Shown here in pieces: positions 6,709 through 10,371 of a DNA stretch of 10,371 nucleotides (positions are counted from its first letter, which is position 1; each line of letters starts with the position of its first letter). Under the pieces are notes generated by a model. It worked only from the letters and a program-made list of their open reading frames with translations, searched no databases and had not been told where the DNA came from. This DNA comes from DASYPQ01 sp046155895 (GTDB lineage Bacteria > Planctomycetota > UBA1135 > GCA-002686595), in assembly GCA_046155895.1 (NCBI GenBank), contig JBJXFB010000113.1, positions 1 through 10,371 on the forward strand, read 5' to 3'. Position numbers and translations under genes: made by a program.

Positions 6709-7512
6709 ATGCTCGGCTTCCTGGTCACCGTCGTCGCGATTTCCGCCGGAACCTGGCGCGAGGATCCCGTGTGGTACGACGGGCTCGCGGAGAAGTGCAC
6801 CTACGAGGCGACGCGGACGATCTACGGCGTGGAGCGCAAGTACGTCGCGAGCTTCTACACGGACAAGGAGCGCGCCGATCCCAGGACGATGGTGAAGACG
6901 GAGGGCGAGGAGTACGTGCTCGTCTTCAAGCACCACGCGGCGGAGACCGTGCCGACCGAGAACTACGACTACCGGTACTCGACGATGAGCTACGTGCGCG
7001 CGGACGACCTGGCGCCGTTCAAGCTGACGGCGAGCACCCAGGACGACTGCGGAGCGAGCTTCAAGGAGCTTTGGCGCGACGAGGGGCGCCTGCGCTGGTC
7101 GGAATCGGTCTACTTCCCGGGCGGGGGAAGGCGGGAGGGCGCGATCGAGCTGCGCAAGGAAACGATCTTCTTCGACGCGCTCACGCTGACGCTGCGCGAC
7201 TACCCCTTCGACTCGCCGAAGGAGATGAAGCTGCGCGTCGTGCCGAGCCAGAAGGACGTCCATCGCGTGCCGTTCGAAGCGGAGGAGCGGACCGTGCGCT
7301 ACGCGGGCGCCTCGACCGAGTCGCTGCCGATCGGCGAGATCCCCTCGCACCGGCTCGAGCTCCTGAAGCCCGACGGAAGCGTGGAAGCGCGCTTCTGGTT
7401 CGCCGCGGACGGAAAGGCCCCGCGATTGCACGTCTTGGTGCGCTACGAAGGTCCGCAAGGCATCAAGTACCGGCTCGCGTCGATGGAGCGCACGGCCTAC
7501 TGGCATCGATGA
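6709..7512 (+). CDS. secreted protein of an uncharacterised DGxAE/YGxxR family
   Basis: The product has 267 residues. A short hydrophobic leader (1-14) is followed by the mature start WREDPVWYDGLAEKCTYEA. The pattern DGLAE (24-28), Y32, YGVERKY (39-45), VFKHH (72-76), NYDYRYSTMSY (85-95) and TQDDCG (110-115) matches, from memory, a family of exported proteins in Bacteroidota and planctomycetes with DGKAE...RYGxxR...YDY...SQEWCG. Some members carry the dubious database name septum formation inhibitor Maf; no Maf nucleotide-pyrophosphatase motif is present here. The second half (150-267) is beta-rich with a charged C-terminus. The ATG at 6709 is 4 nt after the toroid gene stop and no strong ribosome binding site precedes it, which suggests re-initiation. 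The stop lies 4 nt before the xerC start. Function unknown. Confidence 0.75.
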   Translation: MLGFLVTVVAISAGTWREDPVWYDGLAEKCTYEATRTIYGVERKYVASFYTDKERADPRTMVKTEGEEYVLVFKHHAAETVPTENYDYRYSTMSYVRADDLAPFKLTASTQDDCGASFKELWRDEGRLRWSESVYFPGGGRREGAIELRKETIFFDALTLTLRDYPFDSPKEMKLRVVPSQKDVHRVPFEAEERTVRYAGASTESLPIGEIPSHRLELLKPDGSVEARFWFAADGKAPRLHVLVRYEGPQGIKYRLASMERTAYWHR

Positions 7513-7516
7513 ACCC

Positions 7517-8410
7517 GTGCGAGCTTACGTCGACGCCTTCCTGAAGGAGCTCGCCGCCGCGCGCGGGGCCTCACCGCACACGCTGCGCGCCTACCGCGGC
7601 GACCTCGACGGCTTCCTCGCGTTCCTCGACGAGCGCAAGATCGCGAGCCCGAAGGCCGTCACGCCGCGCGTCCTGCGCTCCTTCCTGGCGGAGCTCGACG
7701 GGAAGGAGCTCGCGCGTGCGAGCGTCCAGCGCAAGCTCTCCGCCGTCCGCTCCTTCTTCGCGCACCTCCTCAAGAAGGACGTGATCGACGCGCACCCCGC
7801 CGTGCGCATGCGCCAGCGGCGCAGCGAGCGCCGTCTGCCATCCTCCCTCGAGATCGGGGAGGTCGAAGCGCTCCTCGCCGCTCCCCCGCTCGACCGGCAC
7901 GCCGGGCGGCGCGACCGAGCGATCCTCGAGCTCATGTACTCGGCCGGCACGCGCGCCGCGGAGACCGTCGGCCTCGACCGCGGCGACCTCGACCTCCGCC
8001 GCGGCGTGGCGCGCGTCAAGGGCAAGGGCCGCAAGGAGCGCATGGCGCCCGTCGGCAGTTTCGCTGCGAAGGCGTTGCGGGAGTACCTCGAGGACTCGGA
8101 GCGCCCCCTGCCCGCTCCGCGCGCGCGCGACGCGGTCTTCCTGAACCCCCGCGGCGGGCGGCTCACGACCCGCACGCTCGGGAGGATCGTCGAGCAGCGC
8201 TCCCTGCAGGCTGGCATCCGCCGCCGCGCGACGCCGCACTCGCTGCGGCACAGCTTCGCGACCCACCTGCTCGACCGCGGCGCGGACTTGCGCGCGGTGC
8301 AGGAGCTGCTCGGGCACGCGCACCTGACGACGACGCAGATCTACACGCACGTCTCGATCGAGCGGCTGCGGAAGATCTACGAGCAGGCGCACCCGCGCGC
8401 GGGGAAGTGA
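7517..8410 (+). CDS. xerC: tyrosine recombinase, XerC type
   Basis: Tyrosine recombinases of this type, acting as a XerC/XerD pair at dif, resolve chromosome dimers at division. The product has 297 residues, the standard Xer length. The N-terminal SAM-like DNA-binding domain covers about 1-90, with SPHTLRAYRGDL (19-30). The catalytic domain follows with all expected residues: Arg146 (GTRAAE), Lys170 (GKGRKER), His241 and Arg244 (HSLRHSFATHLLD), His267 (LLGH) and the nucleophile Tyr276 (QIYTHV). RAVQELLGH and the ending AHPRA fit XerC better than XerD, but the assignment is not certain. The GTG at 7517, 4 nt after the previous stop, is chosen because the family N-terminus begins there; no Shine-Dalgarno sequence is visible. 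No flanking att-like repeats or phage genes are seen, which favours a housekeeping role. It is the last gene of its run and is convergent with the dehydrogenase gene. Confidence 0.88.
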   Translation: MRAYVDAFLKELAAARGASPHTLRAYRGDLDGFLAFLDERKIASPKAVTPRVLRSFLAELDGKELARASVQRKLSAVRSFFAHLLKKDVIDAHPAVRMRQRRSERRLPSSLEIGEVEALLAAPPLDRHAGRRDRAILELMYSAGTRAAETVGLDRGDLDLRRGVARVKGKGRKERMAPVGSFAAKALREYLEDSERPLPAPRARDAVFLNPRGGRLTTRTLGRIVEQRSLQAGIRRRATPHSLRHSFATHLLDRGADLRAVQELLGHAHLTTTQIYTHVSIERLRKIYEQAHPRAGK

Positions 8411-8414
8411 AATC

Positions 8415-8431
8415 CGGGCTTCAGTAGCCCG
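8415..8431. terminator. short hairpin between convergent genes
   Basis: CGGGCT (8415-8420) pairs perfectly with AGCCCG (8426-8431) around a TCAGT loop. It sits between the xerC stop (8408-8410) and the end of the dehydrogenase gene, whose stop codon (8421-8423) lies in the loop. On the minus strand the stem is followed by GATTTCACTT, a weak T-rich stretch, so it may end the dehydrogenase transcript. On the plus strand there is no T-run. Confidence 0.45.
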
Positions 8432-9518
8432 CGCGCTTGTCGACCACGTTCAGGAGCGGCTCGCCGGCGTCGAAGCGACGGAGGTTCTCCCGCAGCAGCG
8501 TCCAGTGGCGCGCGTCCGTGATCTCCGCGTCGGCCGCGACGTGCGGCGTGATCACCACGTTCGGCAGCTTCCAGAGCCGGTGATCGCTCGGCAGCGGCTC
8601 GGGATCGGTCACGTCGAGGCACGCTCCGGCCAGATGTCCGGACTCGAGCGCCGCGACGAGCGCGTCCGTCTCGACGATCTTCCCCCGGCCGATGTTGACG
8701 AGGTAGCTCTTCGGCTTCATCGCCTCGAAGGCCTGGCGGCCGAACAGCCCCTTCGTCTCGTCCGTCAGCGGCAGCGCGATCGCGACGACGTCCGCTCGCG
8801 ACAGGAGCGCGAGGAGCTCCTCGGGCTTCCCCACGTGCTCGACGAAATCGGGTGAAGGCGAGTCGCTGCGGCGCGTGGCGATCACGCGCATCCCGAAGCC
8901 CTTGCCCCGGCGCGCGATCTCCGTCCCGATGCTGCCGAGTCCGACGACCAGCAGCGTCCGGTCCTGGAGCGCGATCGGAGTCAGGACGCCCGATCCATCG
9001 CGTTTCCAGGCCCCTGCCGCGCGCCCCGCCAGGTGCACCGGCAGGTCGCGCGTGAGGGCGAGCAGCATCGCGAACACGTGATCCGCGATCGCCGGTCCGT
9101 GGATGCCGCTCATGTTCGTCAGCACCAGGCTCTCCGGCTCGGCGATCTCCGGGATCGCCAGGTAGCGGTCCACTCCCGCGCTGCCCGCCTGCACCCAGAC
9201 GAGTTTCCTCGCCGCGCGCAGGAACTCCGGCGTCGCGTAGCTCGCGTCGGCGCCGTGCGCCTCGCCCGCGCGGCGCAGCGCCTCCTGGGCCGAGAGACCG
9301 ACCACGAGGTCGACCCCCGGCGCCACGAGCGCGATCTCGCCTCGCTGGGTTTCGTCGAGGCCGCGCGCGAAGTAGGTCAGGCGTTCGGGGGCCGGCCCGC
9401 GCGCGATGGCGACGCGCGCGTTGCGCAGGGAGCCGATCTCCCCGACTTGCGGAACCGGAGCTCGGCACGACGCCAGGGGGGTGATCAGGAAGAGCAGGTA
9501 GGCGAGTGCGCGGCTCAT
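8421..9518 (-). CDS. D-2-hydroxyacid dehydrogenase with lipoprotein leader
   Basis: The family oxidises D-2-hydroxyacids, or reduces 2-ketoacids, with NAD(P). The product has 365 residues. After the leader, residues 33-145 match the N-terminal half of the catalytic domain. The Rossmann domain has GLGSIG (193-198). The catalytic residues are all present: Arg278 (NIGRG), Glu307 (DPEPLP) and His326 (TPHVA). Arg216 and Arg217, near the end of the second strand where NAD-specific members have an acidic residue, hint at NADP preference. Unusually, residues 1-18 read as a lipoprotein signal peptide: MSR, a Leu-rich core, then LASC with Cys18. No ATG, GTG or TTG that would give a leaderless enzyme lies soon after it in frame, so the leader belongs to the gene. 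No ribosome binding site precedes the ATG at 9518. Substrate unknown; the gene stands alone, convergent with xerC. Confidence 0.87.
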   Translation of the reverse strand: MSRALAYLLFLITPLASCRAPVPQVGEIGSLRNARVAIARGPAPERLTYFARGLDETQRGEIALVAPGVDLVVGLSAQEALRRAGEAHGADASYATPEFLRAARKLVWVQAGSAGVDRYLAIPEIAEPESLVLTNMSGIHGPAIADHVFAMLLALTRDLPVHLAGRAAGAWKRDGSGVLTPIALQDRTLLVVGLGSIGTEIARRGKGFGMRVIATRRSDSPSPDFVEHVGKPEELLALLSRADVVAIALPLTDETKGLFGRQAFEAMKPKSYLVNIGRGKIVETDALVAALESGHLAGACLDVTDPEPLPSDHRLWKLPNVVITPHVAADAEITDARHWTLLRENLRRFDAGEPLLNVVDKRAGY

Positions 9519-9527
9519 GCGCGCATG
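9516..9527. repeat. 12-bp palindrome over the dehydrogenase start codon
   Basis: CATGCGCGCATG is a perfect palindrome covering the ATG at 9518 and part of the possible -10 element. It lies at one edge of the 71-bp spacer between divergent genes, where an operator could act. It may equally be chance in GC-rich DNA. Confidence 0.35.
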
Positions 9528-9530
9528 CTA
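9525..9530 (-). promoter_or_regulatory. possible -10 element, leaderless dehydrogenase transcript
   Basis: The minus strand reads TAGCAT, ending exactly 6 nt before the ATG at 9518. That spacing would place transcription start at or next to the start codon, matching the absent ribosome binding site. No -35 box is recognisable. Confidence 0.3.
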
Positions 9531-9547
9531 TCCAGGCGAGGGATGCC

Positions 9548-9553
9548 TAGACT
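9548..9553 (+). promoter_or_regulatory. possible -10 element for the LolA-like gene
   Basis: TAGACT lies 36 nt before the ATG at 9590, leaving room for a leader of about 30 nt that contains the AGGAG site. No -35 box is evident 16-18 nt upstream. Confidence 0.25.
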
Positions 9554-9578
9554 GCTCGGGCCAACCGTCCCCCATCCC

Positions 9579-9583
9579 AGGAG
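9579..9583 (+). promoter_or_regulatory. AGGAG ribosome binding site
   Basis: AGGAG ends 6 nt before the ATG at 9590. It fixes that start over the in-frame-unrelated ATG at 9517. Confidence 0.75.
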
Positions 9584-9589
9584 CCACTC

Positions 9590-10342
9590 ATGAGAATCCT
9601 CCTCCAACTCGCTCTCGCCCTTTCTGCTTCGGCGCCCGCCCTGTCCGCCGATTTCGTCATCACGAAGGAGAAGCACACCGACCGCGCCAAGGTGATGGGC
9701 CAGGATCAGCCTGCCAAGGACACGAAGGAGGTCGTGTGGATCGGCAAGGACCGCCTGCGCGTCGAGGAGGGCGACAAGGTCACGATCGTGCGGCTCGACT
9801 TGAAGAAGATGTACATGCTCGACACGAAGGCCAAGACGAGCTCGTCGCTCGATCTGCCCGTCGAGGTCTCGAAGATGCTCCCGGAGGAGATGCGGCCGAT
9901 GATGGAGCAGATGTTCTCCCAGATCACGGTCAGCGTCACGCCGACCGAGGAGACGAAGAAGATCAAGGACTGGGACACGACCAAGTACAAGATGACGATG
10001 TCGCTGCCGATGGGCGGATCGATGGAGCAGGAGATGTGGGTCGCGAAGGGCATCGGCGGGAAGCGGGAGGGCTGGCACGACCTGTACGCCGCGGTGATGT
10101 CGGCCAATCCCGTTCGCGCGGGGATGGTCGACGAGATGAAGAAGATCGACGGCGTGCCGGTGCTCGTCGAGCGCACGCAGAAGATGATGGGCTCGGAGAT
10201 CAAGTCGAGGGAGACGGTGATCTCGGTCGAGGAGAAGGAAGCGGCCGAGGGCTTCTACGACCTCCCCAAGGACTACAAGAACAAGCCCTTCGACCCCATG
10301 GCGGAGATCCAGATGGGTCCGGGCGGACCTCCGAAGCGCTAG
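9590..10342 (+). CDS. secreted LolA/DUF4412-like protein
   Basis: The product has 250 residues. Residues 1-20 form a classic Sec signal peptide with cleavage expected after ALSA, giving a mature start of DFVITKEKH. The mature part reads as alternating strands: VVWIGKDRLRVEEGDKVTIV (48-67), then DLKKMYMLDTKAKT (70-83), and later WDTTKYKMTMSLP (128-140). This order of an identity-of-residue strand, a RxEEGD turn and a K-x-MYxLD strand recalls LolA-like or DUF4412 proteins, which fold as an open beta barrel able to hold a lipid or small ligand. The stretch GFYDLPKDYKNKPFDPM (221-237) resembles the usual end of that group. Met-rich segments (95-110, 141-150) are notable. The family call is from pattern memory and moderate. 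The gene has a good ribosome binding site and is divergent from the dehydrogenase gene. The 29 bases after its stop show nothing. Confidence 0.78.
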   Translation: MRILLQLALALSASAPALSADFVITKEKHTDRAKVMGQDQPAKDTKEVVWIGKDRLRVEEGDKVTIVRLDLKKMYMLDTKAKTSSSLDLPVEVSKMLPEEMRPMMEQMFSQITVSVTPTEETKKIKDWDTTKYKMTMSLPMGGSMEQEMWVAKGIGGKREGWHDLYAAVMSANPVRAGMVDEMKKIDGVPVLVERTQKMMGSEIKSRETVISVEEKEAAEGFYDLPKDYKNKPFDPMAEIQMGPGGPPKR

Positions 10343-10371
10343 GGAGTTGCCGACTGATCCAGTAGACAATA

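Noticed and set aside
4950..6800. 616-codon open minus frame opposite the coiled-coil and toroid genes
   Set aside because: The opposite strand carries recognisable secreted proteins with signal peptides; this frame has low-complexity Arg/Leu content and no motifs.
5495..6895. Long plus frame overlapping the toroid gene
   Set aside because: Arg-dominated composition and no start signal; the toroid frame has clear GGWN-type repeats.
6436..7506. Long minus frame opposite the DGxAE-family gene
   Set aside because: Antisense shadow in GC-rich DNA with no motifs or ribosome binding site.
6709..7512. Maf septum-formation inhibitor
   Set aside because: The name is attached to some homologues, but the export leader and absence of Maf nucleotide-binding motifs argue against it.
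7517..8410. Recombinase as the integrase of a mobile element
   Set aside because: Length, XerC-like C-terminus and operon setting fit a housekeeping Xer protein; no att repeats, tRNA or phage genes flank it.
9517..10365. Plus frame starting at 9517 that overlaps the LolA-like gene
   Set aside because: The frame starting at 9590 has AGGAG, a signal peptide and coherent strands; this one is charged low-complexity sequence.

Overview
The window is very GC-rich, and G or C fills most third codon positions. It looks like chromosomal DNA of a Gram-negative bacterium. Several traits suggest Planctomycetota or a neighbouring lineage: secreted HEAT-repeat and helical-toroid proteins of unknown role, a secreted family with a DGxAE...YGxxR signature, GTG starts, and short N-terminal leaders on most products. 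This taxonomic call is inference; no rRNA or other marker is present. There is no tRNA, CRISPR array, insertion sequence or clear sign of transfer.

Left half (218-4893, minus strand): a four-gene cluster read leftward. It starts with a TetA-like major facilitator transporter. Next comes pabB (aminodeoxychorismate synthase component I, folate pathway), whose GTG start lies 2 nt after the transporter stop with a perfect GGAGGT on the junction. A secreted HEAT-repeat-like protein follows, then a large putative lipoprotein that must start inside the HEAT gene. Beyond it lies about 217 bp without a supported gene, holding a strong hairpin.

Middle (4989-8410, plus strand): divergent from the transporter. 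A small secreted coiled-coil protein is followed by a tight run of three genes with 4-nt gaps: a secreted terpenoid-cyclase-like toroid protein, a secreted protein of the DGxAE family, and a XerC-type tyrosine recombinase with all its catalytic residues. A hairpin just before the toroid gene pairs with that gene's Shine-Dalgarno sequence.

Right (8421-10342): convergent with xerC is a D-2-hydroxyacid dehydrogenase that carries all catalytic residues but begins with a lipoprotein signal peptide. Divergent from it is a secreted LolA/DUF4412-like protein with a good ribosome binding site.

Only pabB, the transporter and xerC have roles that can be named with some confidence. The other products are mostly exported and poorly characterised. 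The points most worth a second look are the lipoprotein-type dehydrogenase, the sequestered ribosome binding site before the toroid gene, the leaderless-looking starts of the transporter and dehydrogenase genes, and the start-in-gene overlap at 1378-1432. I do not see a clearly new defence or mobile system here.
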